Positions 35,991 to 45,620 of a stretch of DNA of 64,000 nt are shown piece by piece. The notes under the pieces are model-generated. The model worked only from the letters and a program-made list of their open reading frames with translations. It was not told the DNA's origin and did no database searches. The position numbers and the translations under genes are program-made. The stretch covers positions 6,448,001-6,512,000 of the forward strand of contig NZ_CP042968.1 of the NCBI RefSeq assembly GCF_001693515.2, in the 5' to 3' direction. This DNA is from Bradyrhizobium paxllaeri (GTDB lineage Bacteria; Pseudomonadota; Alphaproteobacteria; Rhizobiales; Xanthobacteraceae). Each line of letters starts with the position of its first letter. The stretch's first letter is position 1.

Positions 35991-38252
35991 CTATTCCTCG
36001 CCCTTTCGGAGCCGCCGCCACACCGCACCCAGCACGTTGGAATAATCGTCGGTCCAGACCCGCTGGTCGTCCTCGGCTTCGGTCAGCGCCCATTGGTCCG
36101 ACGACGCCAGCTTGCCGACATCGACTTCTTCCCGCGCCGAAACCACGACCGAGGTCGAGAAGATGTATTCGCTGTCGCGGTTGGTATCCTCGCTATAGAC
36201 CCAGCTTTTCAGATCGTTGGCATCGGCGATGCCGACGACGACGCTCGACAATTCCAGATGCCGGTTGGAGACGTGCATCACCACCGCGCCCTGCGGCGCC
36301 AGCTTGGACTTGTAGATCTCCATCGCCTCTTCGGTCGCCAGATGGATCGGGATCGCATCCGACGAATAGGCGTCGACGATGATCAGATCGTAGACACCGT
36401 TCGGCTCGCGCGCGAAGGTCAGCCGCGCATCGCCGATCACGGGCTCGAGATTCGGCTCGCAGACCTGGATGTAGGTGAAATATTTCGGGTCGCGCGCGGT
36501 ATCGACCATGGTCTGGTCGATCTCGAAGAACTTCCATTCCTCGCCGGGCTCGGACGCGCAGACCAGCGTGCCGGAGCCGAGCCCGATCACCGCCACCCGC
36601 AGCGGCGCGCCCTTGCGCTCGCGGATCGCGGTGATCGCCTGACCGATGCCGCCGTCCTTGTGGTAATAGGTGATCGGCTCCGGCTGGCCGGTGACCGGCG
36701 TGCCGTCGTCGTTCTTGAATTTCTCGGCGCCGTGAATCGTGGTGCCGTGCATCAGCACGTGATACTGGCCGTTCGGCGTCACCACGATCTTGTGGACGCC
36801 GAAGAAGCTGCGCACAGTTTCCACCCGCCCCTCGTCGGAGGGGTAGGCGCGCAGCAGCACCAGCGCCACCACGACGGTTGCGAAGATCTTCCAGCGGTCG
36901 GCATTCAGTCCAAGCGCCAACAGCGCCGAGAGCACGCCAACCGCGCCGATCACCCAGACCCTGTTGGTGTCGAGCCAATTGAACACGTTCCCGGTGGAAT
37001 AGGTCGGTGCGATCAATGCCACCGCCAGCACCGCGAGGAACGGCCAGTACCATCGGCTCCAGCGCGGCAGGCGCTCGTTGCCGGCTGGGCGACACAGCGC
37101 CGCAAGCGCGAGCAGGATCGGATACTCGGCGACCCAAGAGAAGGTAAACGGCGCGATCAGGCCGGCAAAGAGCCCGCCGACCATGCCGCCGAACGACAGC
37201 GCGACATAGAAGCCGGTGAGATATTTCGCAGCCGGGCGCGTGCGCGCCAGTTCGCCATGGCAAGCCATCGCAATGACGAAGAAGCAGAGCTGATGCCCGC
37301 CGAGCGTCAGCAGCAGATTCTGCTCGCCGCCGACCGCGAGCAGCACCACGGTGCCGGCGATCGCCAGCGGCTGCGCCAGCAGCATCCACTTGTGCGGCAA
37401 CAGCGGCCGCGACTGGAACACCAGCACCCAGGTCAAGAGATAGAGCGATAGCGGCAGCACCCACAGTAGCGGCGCAGCGGCGACGTCGGTGGAAATATGC
37501 GCGGTCACCGCGATCAACAGGCCCGACGGTACGGCAGCGAGGAAGATCCAGCGGGCGCGCAGAATCCATGACGGCGCCGGTGCGTCGCTGTCGTCGGCCG
37601 GCATATTCAGTTCCGCCGCCTTAGCCGGCGAGCGCAGCAGCAACACGCCGCAGGTTGCGATCAGCAGGATCAAGAGGCCATAGCCGCCGGACCAGATCAG
37701 GTTCTGCGTGCGCAGCGTGAACATCGGCTCCAGCAGCACCGGATAGGACAACAGCGCCAGAAAACTGCCGATATTCGACGAAGCATAGAGAAAGTAAGGA
37801 TCCGGACCGTTGGGGTGCCCGGTGCGGACGAACCAGGCCTGCAGCAGCGGATTGTTGGCGGCGAGCGCAAAGAACGGCAACCCGATCGAGACGGCGAACA
37901 GGCCGAGCAGCCAGACCGCATAGCCTGATGTCGGCGGATCGCCCCACCCGCTCGCGATCGACAGCGGCAGCGTCAGCATCGCAACGGCGAGCAGCACCAG
38001 ATGAACCACCACCGGCATCGTGCGGTTGCGGAGTTGCATCAGGAAATGCGCATAGGCATAGCCGCCGAGCAGCAGCGACTGGAAGAACACCATCGCCACC
38101 GACCACACCGCCGGCGAGCCGCCGAGCCGCGGCAGCACCATCTTGGTGAACAGGGGCTGCACCGAAAACAGCAGCAGCGCGCTGACGAAGATCGCGGCGG
38201 TATAGACGACCAGCACCAGCCGGTTTCGCGAGGCAGACGGCTCAAAAGTCAT
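35991..38252 (-). CDS. fused membrane protein - spermidine synthase
   Basis: A 753-residue fusion. Residues 1 to about 470 make up roughly ten to twelve membrane helices resembling an MFS-like domain (IFVSALLLFSVQPLFTKMVLPRLGG at the start). Residues about 480-753 form a spermidine-synthase-like Rossmann domain with VIGLGSGTLVCAS, FFEIDQTMVDTAR and DLIIVDAYSSDAIPIHL. Such fusions are known in bacteria and their function is unsettled; the membrane half may place the synthase at the membrane or move a polyamine. The dcSAM-binding residues look largely kept, but polyamine specificity is unproven. Transcribed alone on the minus strand. Confidence 0.9.
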   Translation of the reverse strand: MTFEPSASRNRLVLVVYTAAIFVSALLLFSVQPLFTKMVLPRLGGSPAVWSVAMVFFQSLLLGGYAYAHFLMQLRNRTMPVVVHLVLLAVAMLTLPLSIASGWGDPPTSGYAVWLLGLFAVSIGLPFFALAANNPLLQAWFVRTGHPNGPDPYFLYASSNIGSFLALLSYPVLLEPMFTLRTQNLIWSGGYGLLILLIATCGVLLLRSPAKAAELNMPADDSDAPAPSWILRARWIFLAAVPSGLLIAVTAHISTDVAAAPLLWVLPLSLYLLTWVLVFQSRPLLPHKWMLLAQPLAIAGTVVLLAVGGEQNLLLTLGGHQLCFFVIAMACHGELARTRPAAKYLTGFYVALSFGGMVGGLFAGLIAPFTFSWVAEYPILLALAALCRPAGNERLPRWSRWYWPFLAVLAVALIAPTYSTGNVFNWLDTNRVWVIGAVGVLSALLALGLNADRWKIFATVVVALVLLRAYPSDEGRVETVRSFFGVHKIVVTPNGQYHVLMHGTTIHGAEKFKNDDGTPVTGQPEPITYYHKDGGIGQAITAIRERKGAPLRVAVIGLGSGTLVCASEPGEEWKFFEIDQTMVDTARDPKYFTYIQVCEPNLEPVIGDARLTFAREPNGVYDLIIVDAYSSDAIPIHLATEEAMEIYKSKLAPQGAVVMHVSNRHLELSSVVVGIADANDLKSWVYSEDTNRDSEYIFSTSVVVSAREEVDVGKLASSDQWALTEAEDDQRVWTDDYSNVLGAVWRRLRKGEE

Positions 38253-38361
38253 GAAAGCTCCGGCTTGAACCCGGCAGGAGCCGGCGGGATTCCGGCGGAT
38301 TTATGCCAGAGAGGCGGATTGGAACATATGGCGACATGACGGGCAATGCGGGATAAGGAGG

Positions 38362-38402
38362 GTCGTTCCGGGACGATGCGAAGCATCGACCCCAGAATGA
38401 CG
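38362..38402. repeat. short palindromic repeat (family A, partial)
   Basis: GTCGTTCCGGGACGATGC, a short centre and CCCAGAATGACG form a compact hairpin between divergent genes. It resembles the core of the element at 58279, shorter and with point changes. Confidence 0.7.
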
Positions 38403-38434
38403 AATCGCTCTAATCAAACCTTCTTGAAGCGGAC

Positions 38435-40036
38435 ATGAACGAAACCGAAATCGTCATTATCGGTGCAGGGCATAACGGCCTCACCTGCGCGGCCTATCTG
38501 GCGATGGCTGGCCTGCGCGTGAAAGTTGTCGAGCGCCGCAAGGTTGTCGGCGGCGCCGCGGTGACGGAAGAATTCCATCCCGGTTTCCGTAATTCGGTGG
38601 CCGCCTATACGGTCAGCCTGCTTAACCCGCAGATCATCGCCGACCTGAAACTTGCCGAACACGGCCTGCGCATCGTCGAGCGCCGCGTGCAGAACTTCCT
38701 GCCCGCGCCCGACGGCAGCTATCTGCTCACCGGCGAAGGCCGCACGCAGGCCTCGGTCGAGAGACTCAGCAAGCACGATGCGGCGCGTATCGATGCCTTC
38801 TCGCGCGAACTGGAGGCCATCGCCGACGTGTTGCGGCAATTCGTGCTGCGCGCGCCGCCGAACCTCGTCGAGGGGTTCGGCATCAGCGCGGTCCGCGAAG
38901 CCTTCAATGCGATGGGCACCGCCGGCATCCTGCGCAAACTCACGCTCGAACAGCAGCGCAGCCTGCTCGATCTGTTTACGCGCTCGGCCGGCGAAATGCT
39001 GGACGAGCGTTTCGAGAACGACCTGGTGAAGGCGCTATTCGGATTCGACGCCATCGTCGGCAACTACGCCAGCCCCTACGCCGCCGGCTCGGCTTACGTG
39101 ATGCTGCACCACGCGTTCGGCGAGGTGAACGGCAAGAAGGGCGTGTGGGGCCACGCGATCGGCGGCATGGGCGCGATCACGCAGGCGATGGCGCGCGCGG
39201 CGCGCGGGGCCGGCGCGGAGATCGAAACCGAGGCCGGCGTGCGCGAAGTGATCGTCGAGAGTGGCCGCGCCGCGGGCGTCATCCTCGACAATGGCGAGAC
39301 CATTCGCGCGAAATATGTCGTCTCCGGCGTCAATCCGAAATTGCTGTATACCCGACTGGTGCCAGCAGGCGCGCTGGCGCCGGAATTCCTCGAGCGCATC
39401 GGGCACTGGCGCAACGCATCAGGCACGTTCCGGATGAATGTCGCGCTCAATGCCCTGCCCTCGTTCAGCGCCCTGCCCGGCGCCGGCGATCATCTCACCG
39501 CCGGCATCATCCTCGCGCCGAGCCTCGGCTACATGGATCGCGCCTGGCTCGACGCGCGCAGCCATGGCTGGAGCCGCGAGCCTGTCGTGGAAGTGCTGAT
39601 CCCCTCGACGCTCGACTCGTCGCTCGCGCCTGATGGACAGCATGTCGCGAGCCTGTTCTGCCAACATGTCGCGCCGGAACTGCCGGACGGGAAATCATGG
39701 GACGATCATCGCGAGGAAGTCGCCGACCTCATGATCGCTACCGTGGATAAATTCGCACCGGGTTTCGCAGCCAGCGTCATCGGCCGCCAGGTGCTGTCAC
39801 CGCTGGATCTGGAACGGCAGTTTGGCCTGCTCGGCGGCGACATCTTTCACGGGGCGCTCACGCTCAACCAATTGTTCTCGGCGCGGCCGATGCTGGGCCA
39901 TGCCGATTATCGCGGGCCGCTGAAGGGGCTCTACCATTGCGGCTCGGGCGCGCATCCCGGCGGCGGCGTCACCGGCGCTCCCGGCCACAACGCCGCGAAG
40001 GTGATCCTGGGCGATCACCGCGGGCTGTTCGGATAG
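38435..40036 (+). CDS. NAD(P)/FAD-dependent oxidoreductase (phytoene dehydrogenase-like)
   Basis: A 533-residue flavoprotein with an N-terminal FAD-binding motif, IVIIGAGHNGLTCAAYLA, followed by VKVVERRKVVGGAA. The C-terminal end carries the family pattern LKGLYHCGSGAHPGGGVTG. It belongs to the CrtI/phytoene desaturase-like superfamily but lacks carotenoid neighbours, so it may be a pyridine-nucleotide-disulfide-type amine or lipid oxidoreductase. Predicted soluble. The start ATG at 38435 has no strong ribosome-binding site. Confidence 0.88.
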   Translation: MNETEIVIIGAGHNGLTCAAYLAMAGLRVKVVERRKVVGGAAVTEEFHPGFRNSVAAYTVSLLNPQIIADLKLAEHGLRIVERRVQNFLPAPDGSYLLTGEGRTQASVERLSKHDAARIDAFSRELEAIADVLRQFVLRAPPNLVEGFGISAVREAFNAMGTAGILRKLTLEQQRSLLDLFTRSAGEMLDERFENDLVKALFGFDAIVGNYASPYAAGSAYVMLHHAFGEVNGKKGVWGHAIGGMGAITQAMARAARGAGAEIETEAGVREVIVESGRAAGVILDNGETIRAKYVVSGVNPKLLYTRLVPAGALAPEFLERIGHWRNASGTFRMNVALNALPSFSALPGAGDHLTAGIILAPSLGYMDRAWLDARSHGWSREPVVEVLIPSTLDSSLAPDGQHVASLFCQHVAPELPDGKSWDDHREEVADLMIATVDKFAPGFAASVIGRQVLSPLDLERQFGLLGGDIFHGALTLNQLFSARPMLGHADYRGPLKGLYHCGSGAHPGGGVTGAPGHNAAKVILGDHRGLFG

Positions 40037-40354
40037 CTGACAAACGCGCGGCGTGGTGAACGAAATCTTAACCCACGACGGCGGCTTGTCTTCCGCCCGC
40101 AAACTGAAGCGCGCGGATGTGGAACAAGCTGTGGACGACCGGTGGGAAACTGACGGGAAAACCTGTGGATCGGTTGTCGAAAACCCGCCCTGGCGGCGGT
40201 GGAAGGCCTCGGTATGGCTACAGGGATAACTGGATCAGCAAGGCCCTGCTCGACTGTGGACAAGCGGTGGAAATGACCGGCAGCGCCGGCCCCAAAAATA
40301 ACGGGACCAGGCGCTCGACCGCGCCCGGTCCCGAAACGCCCCCGAAACTGGCAA
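40037..40354. other. 318-nt gap with four TGTGGA motifs
   Basis: No coding frame is supported. The stretch contains four copies of TGTGGA in the same direction (40118, 40130, 40164, 40255), the last as TGTGGACAA, the inverse of a known DnaA-box form (TTGTCCACA). They may be a DnaA-binding cluster. See findings. Confidence 0.5.
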
Positions 40355-40516
40355 TTACTTCAGCGAGGAGCTGATGGTATCGAAGTTCGTGCTCAGCTTG
40401 GTGCCGAGACCGTTCACGGCGGTGATGATCGCAATCGCGATACCAGCTGCGATCAGGCCATACTCGATGGCCGTGGCGCCCGACTCGTCCTTGAGGAATG
40501 ACTTAATGATCGACAT
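40355..40516 (-). CDS. Flp family type IVb pilin
   Basis: A 53-residue peptide, MSIIKSFLKDESG then ATAIEYGLIAAGIAIAI, with the Flp motif: a short charged leader, the GATAIEYGLI prepilin peptidase site (cleavage after Gly 13), and a hydrophobic helix. These are subunits of Tad pili. The gene is a lone copy: no cpaA-F, tadZ or rcp gene is in the window, so the assembly machinery is elsewhere. It was too short to appear among long open frames. Confidence 0.93.
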   Translation of the reverse strand: MSIIKSFLKDESGATAIEYGLIAAGIAIAIITAVNGLGTKLSTNFDTISSSLK

Positions 40517-40718
40517 TGGTTGGTTCCGACCCTGGGTTGATGTTTGTGGAACCGGGGTTCCCCCTGCAGTTCCTGCCCGGGAACCTACGGAGATGAATCT
40601 AAGGCTGCTCTAACGTCGGACCCGCAACTTTTCCGAGTATTGCAGCGTGATATTTGCTCAAATTTGAACGAAACACTCCGCCCCAATCACGCCCCTCTTC
40701 ATTTTCCTAGGTTCTTCA
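40517..40718. promoter_or_regulatory. upstream region of pilin with repeated GGAACC/GGTTCC motifs
   Basis: The 100 nt before the pilin start contain GGTTCC and GGAACC five times, including the palindrome GGAACCGGGGTTCC at 40548-40561 and GTTCC...GGAAC at about 40579-40594. These could bind a regulator of the pilin or of prmA, but no factor is known. Confidence 0.3.
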
Positions 40719-41609
40719 ATGACTTACTTATCCGCTACACACCGCGTCAATTTTGCCGTCGGTGAGGAGCACGCAGCCAAGGATGTCGTCGATGTCCTGA
40801 CCGAAGTTTTTTTTGAAGGCCAGGCTGCGATTGCCGCGTTCGAACGGCCGGATGGGCGATGGGACGTCACGGTGCATTTTGCGGAAGCACCCGACCAGGC
40901 GCTGACGCGCGAACTCGTGGCCACTGCCGCCGGCGCTGACATCGCCGCGGGCATCGTCTTCGATACGGTCGAGGCCAAGGACTGGGTCAAGGCCAGCCTC
41001 GAAGATCTCGTTCCCGTCCCCGCCGGGCGATTCGTCGTCCACGGCCAGCATGACCGCGAGCGGGTCGCACCCAACAAGCTCGGCATCGAGATCGAGGCGG
41101 CGCTGGCGTTCGGCACCGGCCACCACGGCACCACGCGCGGCTGCCTGCTGCTGCTCGATCATGTCCTGAAAGCCTGGCGCCCGCGCCGCGTGCTCGATCT
41201 CGGCACCGGCACTGGCGTGCTGGCGATCGCGGCAGCCAAGGCGCTGCATGAAAAGATCCTGGCCAGCGATATCGACCCGCCCTCGGTGCAGGTCGCGCGC
41301 GACAATGCGCGGCTGAACGTAGCGGGACATTTGGTGCGGGCGGTCCGCGCCACCGGCTTCTCAGCGCCGCAGTTTGCACAGGCCGCGCCGTTCGATCTGG
41401 TGCTGGCGAACATTCTCGCCAATCCGTTGCGGCAACTGGCGGGGCCGATGGCGCGGCATCTGGCACCGTCGGCTTTGGTCATCCTCTCGGGGCTGCTGAC
41501 GCCTCAAGCGCCTGCCGTCGTCGCCGCCTATCGCGCCCGCGGACTGGTGCCGGTCCGCCACCTGCGCATCGAAGGCTGGAGCAGCCTGCTGCTGCGGAAG
41601 GTGAACTGA
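40719..41609 (+). CDS. prmA: ribosomal protein L11 methyltransferase
   Basis: A 296-residue SAM-dependent methyltransferase matching PrmA. The SAM site is VLDLGTGTGVLAIAAAK, with the PrmA-specific AFGTGHHGTTRGCL before it and the ANILANPLRQLAGPM substrate-binding motif after. The first 100 residues are the L11-binding domain. The enzyme trimethylates lysines on ribosomal protein L11. Single gene; it is followed by a small convergent gene. Confidence 0.96.
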   Translation: MTYLSATHRVNFAVGEEHAAKDVVDVLTEVFFEGQAAIAAFERPDGRWDVTVHFAEAPDQALTRELVATAAGADIAAGIVFDTVEAKDWVKASLEDLVPVPAGRFVVHGQHDRERVAPNKLGIEIEAALAFGTGHHGTTRGCLLLLDHVLKAWRPRRVLDLGTGTGVLAIAAAKALHEKILASDIDPPSVQVARDNARLNVAGHLVRAVRATGFSAPQFAQAAPFDLVLANILANPLRQLAGPMARHLAPSALVILSGLLTPQAPAVVAAYRARGLVPVRHLRIEGWSSLLLRKVN

Positions 41610-41613
41610 AATT

Positions 41614-41805
41614 CTATTCGGACGGTCTGTTCCGATTGCGGGCGATGACGCCCTTCTCTTCCTGCAACGACCGCTTGACGCGCTTCTCCGCGAACCGGTC
41701 GAGGATCTGAACGATGACGCCGCGCTGTTTCTTGTTGGCGACCGGCGGGACCGGACTGCGATCGACCGGCGGTGGCGTAATCTTCTCAAACATGAAAGCA
41801 GGCAT
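41614..41805 (-). CDS. small conserved hypothetical protein
   Basis: A 63-residue protein, MPAFMFEKITPPP, then many Arg/Lys (GVIVQILDRFAEKRVKRSLQ). Very basic, no signal or membrane segment. It is convergent with prmA (4 nt between stops). Codon use fits, but no family is recognised, so function is unknown. Confidence 0.55.
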   Translation of the reverse strand: MPAFMFEKITPPPVDRSPVPPVANKKQRGVIVQILDRFAEKRVKRSLQEEKGVIARNRNRPSE

Positions 41806-41993
41806 GGTGTATCCCCTCTTCGTTGAGTTGAAACACTCCTTGAGCCTCCCGGTATCTTGAGCCGAACGGCTTGGGGCGCAAAACCATTCGTCCGACTAAC
41901 GCGGACGGATATAATGAAGCACGGAATATGCCAAATTGTGGCCAACTCCGCCCGATTGCGCACCCCTCGGCCCAACCCTAAAGTGACCCGGCG

Positions 41994-43829
41994 ATGTTCG
42001 AAGCCCATTTCCAGACATTCGAAGAACCCGAAGGCGGTGTAGCGCTTGCCGCGCGGCTCGGCAGCTTTCGCGAGGAACTGGCACGGCGGAAGCTGACCGG
42101 ATTCGTGATTCCGCGGGCCGATCAGCAGCAAAACGAGTATGTCGCGGCTTCCGAAGAGCGACTGGCCTGGCTCACCGGCTTCACCGGTTCGGCCGGCCTG
42201 GCGATCGTCCTGACGCGCGAGGCCGCCGTTTTCGTCGATGGCCGCTACACGCTGCAGGCCGCCAAGCAGGTCGACCGCAAGGCCTGGCATATCGAGCCGC
42301 TGGCCGATCCGCCGCCGGAACACTGGCTGTCCCGGCACCTTGCGGCCGGCGATCGCCTCGGTTTTGACCCGTGGCTGCACACTTCGGCGGCAGCCGAGCG
42401 GCTGGCCGCCGCCTGCGCCAAGGCGGGCGCGGAACTGATCGCGGTCGAGAGCAACCCGCTGGACCAGATCTGGACCGAGCGCCCGGCCCCGCCGCGCGGC
42501 CCCGTCGCCATTCATGGCGTGCAGTTTTCCGGCGAGATCGAGGCCGAAAAACTCAAGCGCATCCGACTTGAGATCAACAAGCTCGGCGTCGATGCGCTGG
42601 TGCTGTCCGATAGCCACGCGGTGGCCTGGACCTTCAACATCCGCGGCGCCGACGTCTCGCACACGCCGCTGCCCCTGTCCTACGCGCTGGTGCCAAAGGA
42701 CGGCCGCCCCACCGTGTTCATCGATCACCGCAAGCTTTCCAACCTGACGCGCGACCATCTCGAACAGTCCGCTGATGTCAGCGAACCCGACGCGATGGTG
42801 CCTATGCTGACCGAACTCGCGCGCGGCGGCACCGCAATCGCGCTCGACAGCGCCACCGCAGCCGACGCGTTGAGCCGCCTGATCGCGGCCGCCGGGGGCA
42901 AACCGGTGCGCGGCAGCGATCCGGTGAGCCTGTTGAAGGCGGTGAAGAACATCACCGAGATCGAGGGCACGCGGACCGCGCACCAGCGCGACGCGGTGGC
43001 ACTGACACGCTTCCTCGCCTGGATCGACCGCGAGGCGCCCTCGGGCGCGCTGACCGAGATCGACACCGTCGAGGCGCTGGAAACGTTCCGCCGCCAAACC
43101 TGTGCGCTGAAGGATGTGTCGTTTCCGACCATCGCCGGTACCGGGCCGAACGGCGCCATCGTGCATTACCGCGTCACCCGCAAGAGCAACCGGCGCATCG
43201 TGCCCGGCGACCTCCTGCTGATCGATTCCGGCGCGCAGTATGAAGACGGCACCACGGACGTCACCCGCACCATTGCGATCGGCAAGCCCGCCGACGAAAT
43301 GCGTGATCGCTTCACCCGCGTACTGCGCGGCCACATCGCAATTGCGCGCGCGGTGTTTCCCGACGGCACCACTGGCGCGCAGCTCGACAGCTTTGCGCGG
43401 CAATTTCTGTGGCAGGCCGGCCTCGATTTCGAGCACGGCACCGGCCACGGCGTCGGCAGCTATCTCTCGGTGCATGAAGGCCCGGCGCGCATCTCGAAAC
43501 TCGGCACCACGCCGCTGAAGCGCGGCATGATCCTCTCCAACGAGCCCGGCTATTACAAGACCGACGCCTATGGCATCCGGATCGAGAACCTCGAACTCGT
43601 CGTCGGCACCGACGTCCCCGGCGCCGAGAAGCCGGTGAACGCCTTCGAGACGCTGACGCTGGCGCCAATCGACCGCCGCCTGATCGACGTCAACATGCTG
43701 AGCGCGACGGAACTGAAGTGGCTCAACGACTACCACGAGCGCGTCAACCGCGCGGTGCGCCCCCATCTCGACGACAACGCCACCAAGCTGTGGCTGGATG
43801 AAGCGACGGCGGCGTTGCTGCCACTTTGA
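41994..43829 (+). CDS. aminopeptidase P family protein (Xaa-Pro)
   Basis: A 611-residue enzyme with the three-domain layout of eukaryote-like aminopeptidase P: two creatinase-N-type domains (about 1-300) and a C-terminal M24 'pita-bread' domain. The metal ligands are seen as LIDSGAQYEDGTTDVTRT (two Asp), HGTGHGVGSYLSVHE (His), LSNEPGYYK (Glu) and IENLELV (Glu). It would remove an N-terminal residue before proline in the cytoplasm. No regulator or partner is adjacent. Confidence 0.93.
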   Translation: MFEAHFQTFEEPEGGVALAARLGSFREELARRKLTGFVIPRADQQQNEYVAASEERLAWLTGFTGSAGLAIVLTREAAVFVDGRYTLQAAKQVDRKAWHIEPLADPPPEHWLSRHLAAGDRLGFDPWLHTSAAAERLAAACAKAGAELIAVESNPLDQIWTERPAPPRGPVAIHGVQFSGEIEAEKLKRIRLEINKLGVDALVLSDSHAVAWTFNIRGADVSHTPLPLSYALVPKDGRPTVFIDHRKLSNLTRDHLEQSADVSEPDAMVPMLTELARGGTAIALDSATAADALSRLIAAAGGKPVRGSDPVSLLKAVKNITEIEGTRTAHQRDAVALTRFLAWIDREAPSGALTEIDTVEALETFRRQTCALKDVSFPTIAGTGPNGAIVHYRVTRKSNRRIVPGDLLLIDSGAQYEDGTTDVTRTIAIGKPADEMRDRFTRVLRGHIAIARAVFPDGTTGAQLDSFARQFLWQAGLDFEHGTGHGVGSYLSVHEGPARISKLGTTPLKRGMILSNEPGYYKTDAYGIRIENLELVVGTDVPGAEKPVNAFETLTLAPIDRRLIDVNMLSATELKWLNDYHERVNRAVRPHLDDNATKLWLDEATAALLPL

Positions 43830-43853
43830 GCAGCGGTTGCCTGGCTCACAACC

Positions 43854-43953
43854 GTCGTCCCCCGCGAAGGCGGGGGACCCAGTACGCCGCGGCCTATCGA
43901 TTAAATCGCTAACGTCTCGGAATACTGGATCACCCGCCTTCGCGGGTGACGAC
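43854..43953. repeat. palindromic repeat (family B), copy 1
   Basis: Arms GTCGTCCCCCGCGAAGGCGG and the inverse ending CGGGTGACGAC, with the internal word CAGTACGCCGCGG and AATACTGGATCACCC. Its nearest copy is 63240-63337. Confidence 0.85.
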
Positions 43954-44084
43954 AGCGGAATTTGTTCGCGCGATGCATCCCCCGCCCGCCTCCCGAAATC
44001 GGCATGGCCGCATGCCGAAACGTCCCTATTCCCGCTGAGCCATCTGGGTAAAAGTCAGCTCAACCAAAACAGGATCTGAGCTGA

Positions 44085-45359
44085 ATGCACGGCGTCGTGG
44101 GCAAGCCGCCCGGCGCGGCGGCGAATGCCGTTGCGACCTCGAAAATCATGCTGCTGATGCTGGTCGCGATGACCGGCGTCGCGCCGATCTCGCTGTACAT
44201 GCTGGTGCCGGCGCTGCCCGTGCTGGCGACCACGTTCGGCGGCGACATCTCCGTCGCGCAGATGACGGTGTCGCTCTACATGGTCGGCATCGCCTGCTCG
44301 CAGCTCATCATGGGGCCGCTGTCGGACAAGTTCGGCCGCCGTCCGGTGCTGCTCGCGGGCCTCGCCCTGATGGTGGTAGCCAGCATCGGCTGCTCGCTGG
44401 CGCAGACGCTGCCGCAACTGATCGCCGCGCGCTTCCTGCAGGCGCTGGGCGGCGCCACTGGCATGGTGGTGAGCCGCGCCATCATCCGCGACCTTTACAG
44501 CCGCGACCGCATCAGCTCCATGATCAGCCTCGTCATCGCCGTCATGATGATGGCGCAGATGCTGAGCGCACTGGTCGGCGGCCTGCTCGAGACCGCGTTC
44601 GGCTGGCGCGCCATCTTCTATTTCATCACGGTGGCGTCGCTCAGCGTCGCGGTGCTGATCGCCCTCGCACTACCCGAGACGCGCCGCGTCCGCAGCCAGA
44701 GCAGCAGTTTTCGCGGCGACATCGGCAGCCTCATTCGCAACCGCGCCTTCATCGGCTATGTGCTGTGCCAGGTGCTGGCATCGCAGATTATTTTCGTGTT
44801 CGCCGGCGGCGGACCCTACATCGTGGTGACGCAGATGGGCCGCACCACCGCCGAATACGGCGCCTGGTTTGCGGCGACAGGATTCGCCTATCTGATCGGC
44901 AATGTGTTCTGCGTCCGCTTCGCGCCGCGTCAGTCGCTGGAGCGGCTGATCTGGTTCGGGCTGGCGCTGCAGTTCGCCGGCGCCCTCTTGAACCTCGTCT
45001 TCAGCATCACCGGCACCAATCAGGCGCCGGTCTGGCTGTTCGGCACCCAGATGATCGTGATGGTCGCCAACGCCTTCGTGATGAACAACGCCGCCGGCGC
45101 CATCAGCGTCCGCCCCGAAGCCGCCGGCACCGCCTCCGGCGCGATGGGCTTTCTGCAGCAGGGCATCGGCGCGCTGGTCTCGCAATTCGGCGCCTATCTC
45201 GGCGGCCACTCCACCACCACGCTGCCGCTGACGGCGGCGGTCTTCGCGCTCTCGATCGCGTGCGCGTCGGCGATGTTCTTCCTGGTGCCGCGGCGAACGG
45301 TTGTGGTCAGCGAGGAATTGATCGAGAAGGCGGAGGAAGAAGACAAGGGGATGTTGTAG
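44085..45359 (+). CDS. Bcr/CflA family MFS drug efflux transporter
   Basis: A 424-residue, 12-helix transporter. The motif GPLSDKFGRRPVLLAGL after helix 2 is the MFS loop 2-3 signature, and the whole matches the Bcr/CflA (bicyclomycin/multidrug) group, for example the start PLYML-like segment APISLYMLVPALP and RFLQALGGATGMVVSRAIIRDLY. It should export drugs using the proton gradient. The last 30 residues are charged and cytoplasmic. The gene is separated from its neighbours by repeats on each side. Confidence 0.9.
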   Translation: MHGVVGKPPGAAANAVATSKIMLLMLVAMTGVAPISLYMLVPALPVLATTFGGDISVAQMTVSLYMVGIACSQLIMGPLSDKFGRRPVLLAGLALMVVASIGCSLAQTLPQLIAARFLQALGGATGMVVSRAIIRDLYSRDRISSMISLVIAVMMMAQMLSALVGGLLETAFGWRAIFYFITVASLSVAVLIALALPETRRVRSQSSSFRGDIGSLIRNRAFIGYVLCQVLASQIIFVFAGGGPYIVVTQMGRTTAEYGAWFAATGFAYLIGNVFCVRFAPRQSLERLIWFGLALQFAGALLNLVFSITGTNQAPVWLFGTQMIVMVANAFVMNNAAGAISVRPEAAGTASGAMGFLQQGIGALVSQFGAYLGGHSTTTLPLTAAVFALSIACASAMFFLVPRRTVVVSEELIEKAEEEDKGML

Positions 45360-45379
45360 GGGCACGAAATTGCCGGCAT

Positions 45380-45496
45380 CGTCATTGCGAGCGCAGCGAA
45401 GCAATCCATAGCGCCGCATGGAGATAGATGGATTGCTTCCGCCTTCGCTCTTCGAGCTACGGCGGACAAGTCGTCGCTTGGCTCCTCGCAATGACG
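45380..45496. repeat. palindromic repeat (family C), copy 1
   Basis: A 117-nt element with outer arms CGTCATTGCGAG and CTCGCAATGACG. It lies downstream of the MFS gene. The second copy is at 46253-46336. Confidence 0.85.
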
Positions 45497-45620
45497 AACT
45501 TGTAGCCCGAATGACGTAATTGCCAGCCGGATAAATCAATCCATTACTTTCTTACGCCGCAATGGACTGGCATGCTCGCAGTGATGGCTGGGGGCAGTCT
45601 GCCCACGACGAGCCTGCATC

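Noticed and set aside
41361..43766. 801-codon minus-strand frame opposite aminopeptidase P
   Set aside because: The plus-strand frame has all M24 metal ligands. The minus frame has the Arg/Gly/His-rich composition of a shadow and overlaps prmA too.
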